Notes under the pieces: generated by a model | What the model saw: the letters and a program-made list of their open reading frames with translations, nothing else | Told to the model about the DNA's origin: nothing | The model's database searches: none | Position numbers and translations under genes: made by a program | Shown here: piece by piece, positions 31,655 through 40,860 of the stretch | Position numbering within the stretch: position 1 is the stretch's first letter | How the letters are laid out: each line of letters begins with the position of its first letter | Source of the DNA: Rhodospirillales bacterium | GTDB taxonomy: Bacteria; Pseudomonadota; Gammaproteobacteria; Burkholderiales; Burkholderiaceae_D | Length of the DNA: 49,343 nucleotides | Assembly (NCBI GenBank): GCA_903970305.1 | Contig: CAJCID010000158.1 | Coordinates: 1 to 49,343, forward strand | Direction of reading: 5' to 3'

Positions 31655-34216
31655 TTGAAGAACCCCGCACGACGACGGTCCTCTGCCCGATGGACAGGCT
31701 CAGATCAGGCCCAAGCCGACTGCCCAAGACCGCTGCATCGATCCCACTCGCCATCGGCCCAGATCGTCGAGCCGCCGAACCGAGGACGCACGCGGAGCTC
31801 GATCACGCTTGTTGGCCTCTGCTTGGCCGTGTTGGCGCAAGCCCAAGCCTCTGCGGCACCGCCACCTCAAGAGCCTCTTCTCTTGGCGGCGGCCCCCCCA
31901 TCGGCCGCAGACGGGCCCTCCGCCGACGAGGGCACGCCCGGCGGCCCGAACCAGGCCCCGGGCCCGGCGCCCTTCACCGGACCCTCGCCGAGTCCCTTCC
32001 AGGGGCCGCCCCGCAACCTGGCACCGAATCCAGCTCCCGATACGGCACCGGCGGCTGAGACACCCACCGGTTCCGGGACCGAGACCAAGGGTCAGTCCGG
32101 CCAGCCCCTGGAGTCGATCGAGATCACGGGCGTGAAGTCCGACGCCGATCAAAGAAGGGAATCGACGGCGGCCAAGATCGTCATCGGGCGTGAGGAGATC
32201 GAGCGCTTTGGGGACTCGACCTTAGATGAGGTGCTAAAGCGTCTGCCGGGCGTGTCGATCGTGGGACGCGCCCGACGCGGCGGCAGCATCGTGCTGCGCG
32301 GTCTGGGCCATGGCTATACGCAGATCCTCATCAATGGTGAACGGGTACCTCCCGGATTTTCGATCGATCAGCTCGTGCCCGACCAGGTCGAACGAATCGA
32401 GATCTATCGTGCGCCGACCGCCGAGACGGGTGCACGCGCGATCGCCGGGACGATCAACATCGTCCTGCGCGAGGCACTACGCATTCATATCAATGAAGTG
32501 CGACTGCAGTTGGGCGATGAGACCAATCGGGGTCAGAGCAATGTCTCCTGGGTGCGCAATGACGTCTTCGGAGACAAGGGGACCTACAACGTCACGCTCT
32601 CGGTCGCGCAGACCGACTTTCTGACCGATACGGTGACGCACAACCTGTTCACCAACGCGACGACGGGCGCGACCGAACTCGATCAGGACATCAACACCGA
32701 GGAGGTCGACCGCCGCGACAATGTCCACTTCACATCGAAGATCCAATGGCAGTTAGGGGGCGGCGAGCAGTTGACCTTGCAGCCCTTCTTCACGCTCTCG
32801 AAGACCCAGACGCAGATCGACGGAACGCTCTACCAGCCCATCGGCCTCACCGCTCCCCAATACGCGACGAGTCTGCAGACGAGCGCGGCGCAGTCGGCTC
32901 TGGGGCGACTCCGCGCTGAATGGGTCAAGCCCCTCTCGCGCGACACCAAGCTCGAGGTCCACGCTTACGTCGGGGCGTTCCATTCCAGCACAGACGCCCT
33001 CTTGCAGGAATACGCGTCCACTGGCGCGCGTGCCTTGACGCAGATCACCGACACCTCCATCGAGGATCAATCCTGGCAGATCGCAGCCAAGGTCTCGAGC
33101 AAGCTTTCTGCGACCCAGACCGCCGTCGGCGGTATTGAAATCGAAGACCTGCATCGCGACGAGGAGGCGAGCACCCTGCAAAACGGTGTGCCGCTCCTGG
33201 CTGCATTCGGGGACGACGTCCAGGCCTCGGTGCTGCGCACCGCAGGTTATCTGCAAGACGACTGGGCGCCTCTGGAGCATTGGGCCGCCGAGGCCGGACT
33301 GCGCTGGGAATCGATCCAGACCACCAGCGCAAACGAGCTGAACAATACGACCAATGAGAGCGTGGTCTTGACGCCCCTGTTTCACGCGGTCTGGCGCTTT
33401 GATGAGCCCGCGCGCGACCAGCTGCGCATCAGCCTCACACGCAGCTATCTGGCCCCCAGCCTGCAGCAGTTGATCGGGCTCCCCTCGGTGACAACTCTTT
33501 ATCCGGTCACCGAGAGCAACGTCGCCTCCTCGCCCGACAAGGTCGGCAATCCGAACCTAAGACCGCAGCTTGCCACCGGTCTGGATGTCGCGCTCGAGCA
33601 TTACGACTTTCACAGTGGCGTCATGTCGATCAGCTTCTTTGATCGCGACATCACCGATCTGATCCGCAATGTCACGACGCTGCAGGACGTGGTGTACTCG
33701 AAGTTTCCACGGTGGGTCTCTGAACCGGTCAACTTTGGCAATGCGGCAACCCAGGGCATCGAGGCCGACGCCAAGTTCCGCTTGGACGACCAGTGGGCCA
33801 ATGCGCCGCCGATCCAGGTTAACGCCAACATCAGCGTCTATCGCTCCCACGTCGAGAACGTGATCGGGCCGTATAACCGTCTCGACCAGCAGCCTGGGGT
33901 TCTGGCCAACTTGGGCGGTGACTACAAGTTCCCCGATGGACGCGTGCAGATCGGCGGCAATGTCAGCTGGACCCCGCCTTTCACGATCCAGAGCACCAAC
34001 ATTCAGAGCACCTACTACGCGGTGCGCCGCCAGCTCGACCTCTACACCCTGTATGCGATCGATCTGGACACGAAGCTGCGTTTTTCGATCACCAATCTTT
34101 CCCCGCTCGAGTACCTGACGGCCGCGACCACGACCCAGGGTAACCAGGTGCAAAATGTGATCACCTCGGGTCGCACGACGACCCTCTTTGCCGTGCGACT
34201 CGAGCATAAGCTCTAA
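31655..34216 (+). CDS. TonB-dependent outer-membrane receptor
   Basis: Up to 853 residues from a TTG start; no in-frame ATG was found before the signal sequence (ITLVGLCLAVLAQAQASA), so the start is uncertain. After the signal comes a Pro/Ala/Gly-rich linker of about 80 residues, then the plug domain (ESIEITGVKSDADQRRESTAAKIVIGREEIERFGDSTLDEVLKRLPGVSI, with RGLGHGYTQILINGERVPPG and VERIEIYRAPTAETGARAIAGTINIVLRE) and a 22-strand barrel ending in an aromatic-poor 'TTLFAVRLEHKL'. It imports a siderophore or other large substrate using TonB energy. The ligand is unknown and no transport genes are next to it. Confidence 0.9.
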   Translation: MKNPARRRSSARWTGSDQAQADCPRPLHRSHSPSAQIVEPPNRGRTRSSITLVGLCLAVLAQAQASAAPPPQEPLLLAAAPPSAADGPSADEGTPGGPNQAPGPAPFTGPSPSPFQGPPRNLAPNPAPDTAPAAETPTGSGTETKGQSGQPLESIEITGVKSDADQRRESTAAKIVIGREEIERFGDSTLDEVLKRLPGVSIVGRARRGGSIVLRGLGHGYTQILINGERVPPGFSIDQLVPDQVERIEIYRAPTAETGARAIAGTINIVLREALRIHINEVRLQLGDETNRGQSNVSWVRNDVFGDKGTYNVTLSVAQTDFLTDTVTHNLFTNATTGATELDQDINTEEVDRRDNVHFTSKIQWQLGGGEQLTLQPFFTLSKTQTQIDGTLYQPIGLTAPQYATSLQTSAAQSALGRLRAEWVKPLSRDTKLEVHAYVGAFHSSTDALLQEYASTGARALTQITDTSIEDQSWQIAAKVSSKLSATQTAVGGIEIEDLHRDEEASTLQNGVPLLAAFGDDVQASVLRTAGYLQDDWAPLEHWAAEAGLRWESIQTTSANELNNTTNESVVLTPLFHAVWRFDEPARDQLRISLTRSYLAPSLQQLIGLPSVTTLYPVTESNVASSPDKVGNPNLRPQLATGLDVALEHYDFHSGVMSISFFDRDITDLIRNVTTLQDVVYSKFPRWVSEPVNFGNAATQGIEADAKFRLDDQWANAPPIQVNANISVYRSHVENVIGPYNRLDQQPGVLANLGGDYKFPDGRVQIGGNVSWTPPFTIQSTNIQSTYYAVRRQLDLYTLYAIDLDTKLRFSITNLSPLEYLTAATTTQGNQVQNVITSGRTTTLFAVRLEHKL

Positions 34217-34358
34217 GTGCCAGACGCGCGCTCGGGCGCGCGGGCTCTGGCGCGGTGTAGACTGCGTGGGCATCGGCCGGCCACTTGGCGTAAAGCCGCC
34301 ACCGGTCTGCCCTAAGAGGCAAGGCGGCCCCTCCTTGCCAGCCCACGCCCGCCCAACC

Positions 34359-34904
34359 GTGAACTCCCGTTTGCCTCGCCGACCGATCCGCAGCCCCGCC
34401 GAGCGCGTAGCCGCTCAGCGTCCGGCGCGCGCCTTCACGCTCATCGAGGTGATGGTTGCGCTGCTCATCGTCGCACTGCTCGCCCTCCTGGCCATGCCCA
34501 GCTATACCGACAAGTACGTGAGAGACCAGATCTCCCAGGCGCTGCCGCTCGCCCAACTGGCCGAGGCGCCGGTCGCCCAGAGCTGGTCGGCCACCCAGAC
34601 CCTGCCTGCGACCAACGTCGCAGCAGGCCTTCCCGAGGCAGCGAAGATCGTCAACAACTATGTCGCCGCGACCACCGTCGAAAATGGCGCGGTCCACATC
34701 ACCTTTGGAAACCATGCGCACACGCTCTTGCGTGGCCACACCCTGTCGTTTCGACCGGCAGTCGTGCCCGATGCGCCGATCGTGCCTGTGGCCTGGGTCT
34801 GCGGCTATAGCAGCGTGCCGCAGAATATGACGGTCTATGGCACAAACCGAACGGACATCCCAATGAACCTCCTGCCGCTACTGTGTCGCGCGGTCGCGAA
34901 CTAG
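34359..34904 (+). CDS. Type IV pilin-like protein
   Basis: About 181 residues from GTG 34359. The class III prepilin signal reads RPARA-FTLIEVMVALLIVALLALLAMPSYTDKY: cleavage before Phe, Glu at +5 and a hydrophobic alpha-1 helix. The residue before the cut is Ala rather than the usual Gly. The globular part ends with two Cys (AWVCGYSS ... LLPLLCRA), which fits the disulfide-bounded D-region of PilA-like pilins. It stands alone: no pilus assembly gene is within the window. It could be a structural pilin or a minor pilin/pseudopilin. Confidence 0.82.
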   Translation: MNSRLPRRPIRSPAERVAAQRPARAFTLIEVMVALLIVALLALLAMPSYTDKYVRDQISQALPLAQLAEAPVAQSWSATQTLPATNVAAGLPEAAKIVNNYVAATTVENGAVHITFGNHAHTLLRGHTLSFRPAVVPDAPIVPVAWVCGYSSVPQNMTVYGTNRTDIPMNLLPLLCRAVAN

Positions 34905-35085
34905 GTCAGCTCCACTGAACTCCTTGGCCCCGCGCTGCGACGAGGCACTCTCGAGCGGCCGCCCGGCAGGGCAGGCGGCCCCGGGTCGAGACGGGTCCCA
35001 TTTCGCCGATCAGGGTCCGGGCAAGCATAATGTCGGCAGCCGATCCGGTGCGGGATCGGATAAGGCCACTGATCCGGGGATCCGA

Positions 35086-36267
35086 TTGGGCAGAACGTTT
35101 CGTCTTCGTCTGGACTCGGGCGCGATCCGGGTGCTGTCTTCGGTCATCGTGCTCGCGCTCGGATGCGAGGCTGCGTCGGCCCAGCTCTCGACCCGCGCCC
35201 TGGCCGATCGTCCGGCAACCGTCGTGGCTCCCCACGATCCAGCATCTCCGGAGGTTTTCGGGGGGTCCGAGGAATTCAAGATGGTGCCCCTCGGTGCCGG
35301 GATCTATGCGGCAATCCGCACCGAGCCGCTTGGCCTGGCCGCCGATTGCAATGCCGTGTTCATCGTCGACGATGACGCGGTCATCGTCGTGGATACGACC
35401 TCGGGTTCGGCGCGCGCCGAGATCGCCGCGCTCAAGCGCATCACCACCAAGCCCGTGCGCTACGTGATCAATACCCACTGGCACGATGACCACATCCTGG
35501 GCAACCAGCTCTATAAGCAGACCTATCCGGGTGTGAAGTTCATCGCGCAGACCCATACGCGCGACCGCATCGCCACGCGTACGAGCGAGGAACGCCTCGC
35601 CATGCGCACCCAGCTGCCGCGCTTTGTCAGCGCACTCGAAGAGCGCTTGACGAGCGGCCAATCACTGGCCGGCACGCCCCTATCGACCGAGGAGCGTCTC
35701 AGCTACGAGAGCGACATCCGCATGGCCAAGCGCTTTCTATTTAGCCTCGCCGAGGCGAACACCTTGGTTCCTGAAATCGCGGTCGACTCTGCACTCACGA
35801 TCTACGACGGCCGGCGCGTGATCGAATTGCGCTACCTCGGCCGGAGCCACACCGATGGCGATCTTGCGATCTATCTGCCCGAGGAGCAGATCGCGATCAC
35901 CGGTGACATCGTGGCCGCACCGATCCCCTACGTCGGCGCCAACCAGTCTTACGTGACCGAGTGGCCCGCGACCCTGGCCCGGTTACTCGAATGGCATGCC
36001 AAGACCTTAGTCCCCGGTCACGGGCCCATCCTGCATGACGATGCCTATCCCCGCCTCATGACGCGGCTCTTCACCATCGTGACCGAACAGGTCCAGGCGA
36101 GCGTCTCTCTGCACCGCTCGCTCGACGATACCCGCAAGAATATTCATCTTGAGGGAATCGAGGACAGTTTCGTGGGGAACTCCGCGGTGCGCCGGGTGAT
36201 CTTCGAAAACAACATCGTCTACGCAGCCGTCGGTGCAGCCTACCGGGAACTTTCCGTCGCGAAGTAG
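35086..36267 (+). CDS. Secreted metallo-beta-lactamase-fold hydrolase
   Basis: About 393 residues if started at TTG 35086; no better start was found, and a GTG some 45 bases later is possible. A signal peptide (VLSSVIVLALGCEAASA-Q) leads to the MBL fold. The zinc motif is THWHDDH (HxHxDH), followed by a conserved His in RYLGRSHTDGD, an Asp in AITGDIVAA and a His in LVPGHGP, a full binuclear site. The domain architecture resembles periplasmic beta-lactamase-like or quorum-lactonase-like hydrolases. The 181 bases before it hold no recognised feature. Substrate unknown. Confidence 0.83.
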   Translation: MGRTFRLRLDSGAIRVLSSVIVLALGCEAASAQLSTRALADRPATVVAPHDPASPEVFGGSEEFKMVPLGAGIYAAIRTEPLGLAADCNAVFIVDDDAVIVVDTTSGSARAEIAALKRITTKPVRYVINTHWHDDHILGNQLYKQTYPGVKFIAQTHTRDRIATRTSEERLAMRTQLPRFVSALEERLTSGQSLAGTPLSTEERLSYESDIRMAKRFLFSLAEANTLVPEIAVDSALTIYDGRRVIELRYLGRSHTDGDLAIYLPEEQIAITGDIVAAPIPYVGANQSYVTEWPATLARLLEWHAKTLVPGHGPILHDDAYPRLMTRLFTIVTEQVQASVSLHRSLDDTRKNIHLEGIEDSFVGNSAVRRVIFENNIVYAAVGAAYRELSVAK

Positions 36268-36300
36268 GCGCTTGTGAACCGCCTGTGAATCACCTCTGAA

Positions 36301-37020
36301 TCACCTGTGAATCACCCGGGATGAGGGTGCTTTCTGCCTTAATTCCGCGTCGGGGAAGTCGGGTGTGCCATAGGTCCTAAAAAGGGCCAGCACCCGTTCC
36401 ATCTCGGCGGCATCAAGGATGGTGGGCTCGCCCAATCCGCGGGCGAGAATGTACATCTGGGCGAGCGTTTCGACCTCGATGGCCAAGGCAAGCGCTTTCT
36501 CAGGAGTCGCTCCCAGGGCAAGCAGGCCATGGTTGGCCAGAAGACACGCTTTGCGTCCGTCCAGCGCGGCCAGCGCATGGTCTGACAGGCTCTGGGTGCC
36601 GAACGTCGCGTAGGGAGCGCAGCGGATGTCTTGGCCACCGGCCACGGCCACCATGTAGTGAAAGGCCGGGATGCCAAGCCCCAGGCAGGCGAGCGCCGTA
36701 CAGTGGGTCGAGTGCGCGTGCAACACGGCGCCGACCTCGCTGCGCGCAGCGAGGATGTCGCGATGGATGCGCCACTCCGAGGAGGGGCGCGAAGGTCCGA
36801 TCCACTGGCCATCGAATTCCAGAAGGGCCAATCCGTCCTCTGTGAGGCTTTCGTAGGGCAGGCCGCTCGGTGTGATGAGAAGGCTCTTCGGGCCAATTCT
36901 TGCCGACAGATTGCCCGACGTTCCCTGGTTGATCCCCGATGCGTTCATCTGGCGGCACACCAAGAGCATGCGCGTTCTCAAGTCCGCCTCGTCGCTCCCT
37001 TTCGGAATCTGGTCCGTCAT
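36301..37020 (-). CDS. Class II aldolase (5-deoxy/methylthio-ribulose-1-P aldolase candidate)
   Basis: A 239-residue zinc-dependent aldolase/epimerase of the class II aldolase/adducin family. Metal ligands: HAHSTH (HxH) and ANHGLLALG; a catalytic Glu is in PSSEWRIHRDI. The sequence begins RMLLVCRQMNASGINQGTSGNLSAR, typical of fuculose-1-phosphate aldolase relatives. It follows mtnA by 16 bases on the same strand with a GAGGAGG ribosome-binding site. An aldolase directly behind mtnA is the signature of the DHAP shunt, where it splits 5-methylthioribulose-1-phosphate or 5-deoxyribulose-1-phosphate to DHAP and an aldehyde. The alternative is MtnB dehydratase, of the same superfamily. Confidence 0.86.
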   Translation of the reverse strand: MTDQIPKGSDEADLRTRMLLVCRQMNASGINQGTSGNLSARIGPKSLLITPSGLPYESLTEDGLALLEFDGQWIGPSRPSSEWRIHRDILAARSEVGAVLHAHSTHCTALACLGLGIPAFHYMVAVAGGQDIRCAPYATFGTQSLSDHALAALDGRKACLLANHGLLALGATPEKALALAIEVETLAQMYILARGLGEPTILDAAEMERVLALFRTYGTPDFPDAELRQKAPSSRVIHR

Positions 37021-37036
37021 GTCGCCTCCTCAAGAA

Positions 37037-38119
37037 TCAGCCTTCAGGAAAGTGCCGCCTCAGGCTTTCGACATCGGGTGCGAGGCCACGTTCGGTCAGA
37101 TAGCCCGAGACCAGTCGTGCGGGCGTCACGTCAAAGGCCGGATTGCGCGCCGCGGTGCCTTCTGGCGCCAGGGCGAGTTCGATCTGCCCATGCTCGGCTG
37201 AGAGCCCACGGATATGGGTCACTTCGCGCGCGCTACGCTCTTCGATCGGAATCTCTTCGCCCTTGACGTTCCAGTCGATCGAGGACGAGGGCATCGCCAC
37301 GTAAAAGGGCACGCCATTGTCGTATGCAGCCAGCGCCTTCAGATAGGTGCCGATCTTGTTGCACACTGCGCCGTCGGCACCAACCCGGTCGGCGCCCACG
37401 ATACACAGATCGATCTCGCCTTGCTGCATGAGATGACCGCCCGCATTGTCGACGATCAGGGTGTGCGGCACACCATGGGCACCGAGTTCAAAGGCGGTGA
37501 GCGACGCCCCCTGATTGCGCGGTCGGGTCTCGTCGACAAAGACCCGTACGGCAATGCCGGCCTCGTGTGCCTTATAGACCGGAGCAAGCGCGGTCCCCCA
37601 GTCGATGGCCGCGAGCCAGCCCGCGTTGCAATGGGTCAAGATGTTCACGCTCCGTGCCCGGCCCAGCGCCTGCCAGCGCCGGCTGATCACCTCCTGGCCC
37701 GCCACGCCCATGGCCTCGCTCTGCGCGACGCTCTCCATCGCGATCTGCTCTGCCAGGGCATAGGCGAGCTGGCGCCGCTCGGGGGGCTTCTCCCCCACCA
37801 GCGCCCGCTGCATGCGGTGCAGCGCCCAGAAGAGATTCACTGCAGTCGGTCGCGTGGCCGACAGGCGAGTCGCGGCGGCGTCGAGATTCGAGTCGGAGGG
37901 GTCCTCTGCCATCGCAAGCGCGATCCCATAGGCGGCGGTCGCGCCGATCAAGGGAGCGCCGCGGACCATCATAACCTCGATGGCGCCGGCCACCTCCTCG
38001 GTCGTCGCGAGGGTTCGGATGACGAGCGCATGGGGCAGCTCGGTCTGATCGATCACATCCAGCGAGCGCTGATCGGCATTCAGCCAGAGGGTCCGATAGT
38101 GCTCAGCGCCGATTCTCAT
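37037..38119 (-). CDS. mtnA: S-methyl-5-thioribose-1-phosphate isomerase
   Basis: A 360-residue aldose-ketose isomerase of the eIF2B-like family that converts methylthioribose-1-phosphate to methylthioribulose-1-phosphate. Landmarks: VMMVRGAPLIGATAAYG, RPTAVNLFWAL, the catalytic Cys in ILTHCNAGWLA, the catalytic Asp in IVGADRVGADGAVCNKIGTY, and the end AFDVTPARLVSGYLTERG. ATG 38119 (MRIGAEHYRTLWL) matches homologue starts; an in-frame start 27 bases earlier is less likely. First gene of a two-gene operon with the aldolase. No MTA phosphorylase or methylthioribose kinase lies in the window. Confidence 0.96.
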   Translation of the reverse strand: MRIGAEHYRTLWLNADQRSLDVIDQTELPHALVIRTLATTEEVAGAIEVMMVRGAPLIGATAAYGIALAMAEDPSDSNLDAAATRLSATRPTAVNLFWALHRMQRALVGEKPPERRQLAYALAEQIAMESVAQSEAMGVAGQEVISRRWQALGRARSVNILTHCNAGWLAAIDWGTALAPVYKAHEAGIAVRVFVDETRPRNQGASLTAFELGAHGVPHTLIVDNAGGHLMQQGEIDLCIVGADRVGADGAVCNKIGTYLKALAAYDNGVPFYVAMPSSSIDWNVKGEEIPIEERSAREVTHIRGLSAEHGQIELALAPEGTAARNPAFDVTPARLVSGYLTERGLAPDVESLRRHFPEG

Positions 38120-38689
38120 GGACGACGATGCAAGACGGGCGCGCACAGGCGAGGCAGCCGGGCGCCTGGCGAGAAGCGCAAGCGTTGTTCCGAAGGCAAA
38201 GGGATCCGGGCAGGGCTCAAGGGAGATCGGCGGGGAGGAGGGGTGAGAGGTCGAGACGCATTGGAGTGCCCCCGCGCACAGACCGATACGCAGGCGCAGA
38301 GCAGAGTGTAATGGGGTGGGCTCGCCGAGGAAAGCGATCTTGCAGCCCGGCGCTTAGGGTATGGAACGGATCGTGCTAGGCCAGGCGCGCGCCGGCTCTG
38401 TTTGATTTTTGTCGCGCAGCGCCTTACAAAGAGGTACGATTCGCGCCGGGCAATCTGTTCGTGCAGTTCAGGCAAGATCATGCCCTGGTCAAAAAGACGG
38501 ATCGGACCGTCCACAACTTTGTCCGAAACCCATGGTCTGAACCGTAACCGTGCGCGCACCTTGGCGCGGACCGGCTGCGCGAGTGCAGATGATACGCTCG
38601 ATCCTCTCGAGGACGATGATAAGAATCCCGCGGCACTTCACGTAGTCCTTTGAGGTCATTTCACCAAGCTCTCCATCGAGGCCCCACTC
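38120..38689. other. Non-coding gap between mtnA and the lipoprotein gene
   Basis: About 570 bases separating divergently transcribed genes. Reading frames in it are Arg/Pro-rich and look accidental. An interrupted palindrome TCCTC-TC-GAGGA lies near 38605. I see no tRNA, riboswitch or clear promoter consensus. Confidence 0.5.
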
Positions 38690-40123
38690 ATGCGTTTAAC
38701 CCTGATCGCGATTGCCGTTCTTCTCGCCGGGTGCGATTCCAAAGCGCCCCCGCAACCCGCACCTGCACCGCCCCCGGTGGCTGCTGCGCCTGACGCCACC
38801 GCGCCTGCTGCTGCCCCGGCCCCCGCACCTGCACCAACACCTGCGCCAGCACCTGCACCCGCACCTGCCTACACCCCTCCGCCCGTTGCCAGCTCGAACA
38901 TCAACTACGACTCCGAGGACTACGATGAGCCCGAGCCCCAATCGGTCGTGAGTGCCTACGTCGATCCGCCCGATTCCGAACCGGAACCGATCGCAGTCGA
39001 CTATGCCCCGCCGCCGATGTTGGTCGACGGGCCTCCCCCGCAACCCTACCCCGACGCTGTCTGGACCGGGGGTTACTGGGTCTGGGAAGGCCAATGGGTT
39101 TGGGCCCGCGGCCGCTGGCTGCGCCCCCCCCAGGCCGCCTGGGGCTGGGAGCCACCCTACTACGAACACCGTGATGATCGCGTCATTTTCATTCCAGGCT
39201 TCTGGCATCAGCCGCAGTTCGTCTTCCAGCCGCCACGCGTGGGCGTCGAAATCGCGCTGGGTGTCGTCGCCGCGGGCGTGATCCTTGGTCCACGGATCTT
39301 CGGCCCCCCTGGAATCTTCGTGCCCGCGCCCCCCGGATCGCGCCTCGGTCTGGTCGTCCCCGCACCTCTTGGCACGCCACCTGCGGTCGTGACCAGTGCG
39401 CCCCCGATCATCAACAACGGTATGCGCATCACCACGATCAATAACGTGCGCAATACGACCAACATCACGACGATCAATAACTACACCGTCACGGCACCGC
39501 CCACGGCTACGGCCACGCACGCAGCCTTCAACGCGGCCGTCCCGGCCTCGGCTGCACGCGCCGCCGCCTTGCCACCCGTGGTCAGGGTGCAGGCGCCTCA
39601 GCCGGCATCGTCGAAGCCGATCCCGACTTATACCCCGGGTCGCCCGCCGCTCGCGCTACCCGCCGCGCAGCCTGTACGCGCGGTCGTTCCGGCCGGGCTC
39701 GTCGGACCCAAAGCCGCGCAGGCGGGTAAGCCAGCAGCGGCACCTGCCGCTCCGGGCCGCCCGGCGGTGCCCGCTGCGGCTGCCAAAGCAGCGCAACCGC
39801 TACGGCCCACCCCGGCACCTGCCCCCGCGCCAGCGGCCCGGCCAGCCGCCCGACCCGCGCCGCCTCCGGCCCCGGCTCCAAAGCCTGCCGAGCATGCCGC
39901 TCAGCCGGCCGCGCGTCCGGCGCCTGCGCCGGCACCCCGCCCGGCCCCGGCACCTGCGCCTCGTCCCGCTGTGGCACCGCATCCGGCTGCGGCGCCTCAT
40001 CCAGAGCCCGCACCGCATCCGGCCCCGGCTCCCCATCCAGAGCCTGCAGCACGTCCGGCGCCTCATCCTGCCCCGGCTCCGGGCAAACCGGCTCCCAAAC
40101 CGGGCGAGAAGGAACGCGAGTAG
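38690..40123 (+). CDS. Pro/Ala-rich YXWGXW-repeat-like lipoprotein
   Basis: A 477-residue lipoprotein: signal MRLTLIAIAVLLAGC, then a long PAPAP linker. A central domain (about residues 120-260) has aromatic YXWGXW-like repeats (VWTGGYWVWEGQWVWARGRW ... WGWEPPYYEHRDDRVIFIPGFW), a hydrophobic stretch VGVEIALGVVAAGVILG and an Asn/Thr-rich run. The last 200 residues are almost only Pro, Ala, Arg and His, including repeated APHPEPA/APHPAPA units. Such proteins span the periplasm or associate with peptidoglycan and have no known enzyme activity. The low-complexity DNA is repetitive and likely to vary in length between strains. Confidence 0.8.
   Translation: MRLTLIAIAVLLAGCDSKAPPQPAPAPPPVAAAPDATAPAAAPAPAPAPTPAPAPAPAPAYTPPPVASSNINYDSEDYDEPEPQSVVSAYVDPPDSEPEPIAVDYAPPPMLVDGPPPQPYPDAVWTGGYWVWEGQWVWARGRWLRPPQAAWGWEPPYYEHRDDRVIFIPGFWHQPQFVFQPPRVGVEIALGVVAAGVILGPRIFGPPGIFVPAPPGSRLGLVVPAPLGTPPAVVTSAPPIINNGMRITTINNVRNTTNITTINNYTVTAPPTATATHAAFNAAVPASAARAAALPPVVRVQAPQPASSKPIPTYTPGRPPLALPAAQPVRAVVPAGLVGPKAAQAGKPAAAPAAPGRPAVPAAAAKAAQPLRPTPAPAPAPAARPAARPAPPPAPAPKPAEHAAQPAARPAPAPAPRPAPAPAPRPAVAPHPAAAPHPEPAPHPAPAPHPEPAARPAPHPAPAPGKPAPKPGEKERE
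39810..40100 (+). repeat. Degenerate Pro-Ala/Pro-His coding repeats
   Basis: Low-complexity DNA encoding alternating Pro-Ala, with blocks of the form 'CATCCGGCCCCGGCTCC' and 'CATCCAGAGCC(C/T)GCA' (HPAPA, HPEPA) at 39980-40080. Third-position variation shows it is old rather than freshly duplicated. Confidence 0.6.
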
Positions 40124-40246
40124 GTACCCCGTGAGTCATAACGTGAGTCATACCGGAATCGGGCCCCTTCCGCGGGTCCCGGCAGATTCCCAAGGCCCTC
40201 TGCCCCTGTCCCCTTTGGGGATGGGGGCGCCGGGGGCTCTGGTCTC

Positions 40247-40813
40247 ATGACTTCGGGACAGAAACCGCTGCCCGACTGGGCGTTGCAGAGCCGGGCCCAT
40301 TGGCGTTACACGGGCGAGGCGAGACCGCCCTTTGCGATCGCGCCCAAGCCAGGCCAGGAATCCGTCTGGGACTATCCGCGTCCGCCCCGCCTCGTAGCCG
40401 ACGGCCGCGAGGTGATCGTGCGGCAGGGGACATTCATCGTGGCGCGCTCGGTCCGGACCATGAGGGTGCTGGAGACTGCGAGTCCACCGACCTTCTACAT
40501 CCCCAAAGAGGATGTCGAAGAGAGTTGTCTGAAACCCGAATCCGGGAGTTCCCGCTGTGAATGGAAGGGTGTCGCGCGCTACTGGAGCGTCGTCACGCCC
40601 CAAGGTGTTCTGCAACAGGTCGCGTGGTCCTATCCCGATCCGCTCGCGGGATGCGAGGCAATCCGCGATCACCTCGCCTTTTATCCCGCGCGACTGGAGT
40701 GCACCGTTGCAGGCGAGCGCGTGCGCGCGCAGCCGGGCACCTTTTACGGAGGCTGGGTCACGAACGAACTGGTGGGCCCTTTCAAGGGCGAGCCCGGGTC
40801 GGAAGGCTGGTAG
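40247..40813 (+). CDS. DUF427 domain protein
   Basis: A 188-residue cytoplasmic protein with a DUF427 domain (PF04248-like): 'VWDYPRPPRLVADGREVIVRQGTFIVARSVRTMRVLETASPPTFYIPKEDVEESCL', followed by 'SRCEWKGVARYWSV' and 'AWSYPDPLAGCEAIRDHLAFYP'. The family is widespread and its function is not established. It lacks a signal peptide. It follows the lipoprotein gene by 123 bases and converges with the glycosyltransferase gene; no functional link is evident. The ribosome-binding site is weak. Confidence 0.88.
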   Translation: MTSGQKPLPDWALQSRAHWRYTGEARPPFAIAPKPGQESVWDYPRPPRLVADGREVIVRQGTFIVARSVRTMRVLETASPPTFYIPKEDVEESCLKPESGSSRCEWKGVARYWSVVTPQGVLQQVAWSYPDPLAGCEAIRDHLAFYPARLECTVAGERVRAQPGTFYGGWVTNELVGPFKGEPGSEGW

Positions 40814-40860
40814 CGGGGGCGCACCGCGCGCCCAGGTCTGCCTTCGAGTCTGCAATGGGG

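Noticed and set aside
36301-37020. Annotation of the class II aldolase as mtnB
   Set aside because: The superfamily includes MtnB, but without mtnC/mtnD neighbours an aldolase of the DHAP shunt fits better; left without a symbol.
38116-38559. Minus-strand frame of 147 codons in the mtnA upstream gap
   Set aside because: Arg/Pro-rich with no domain, overlaps the mtnA start region and lacks a ribosome-binding site.
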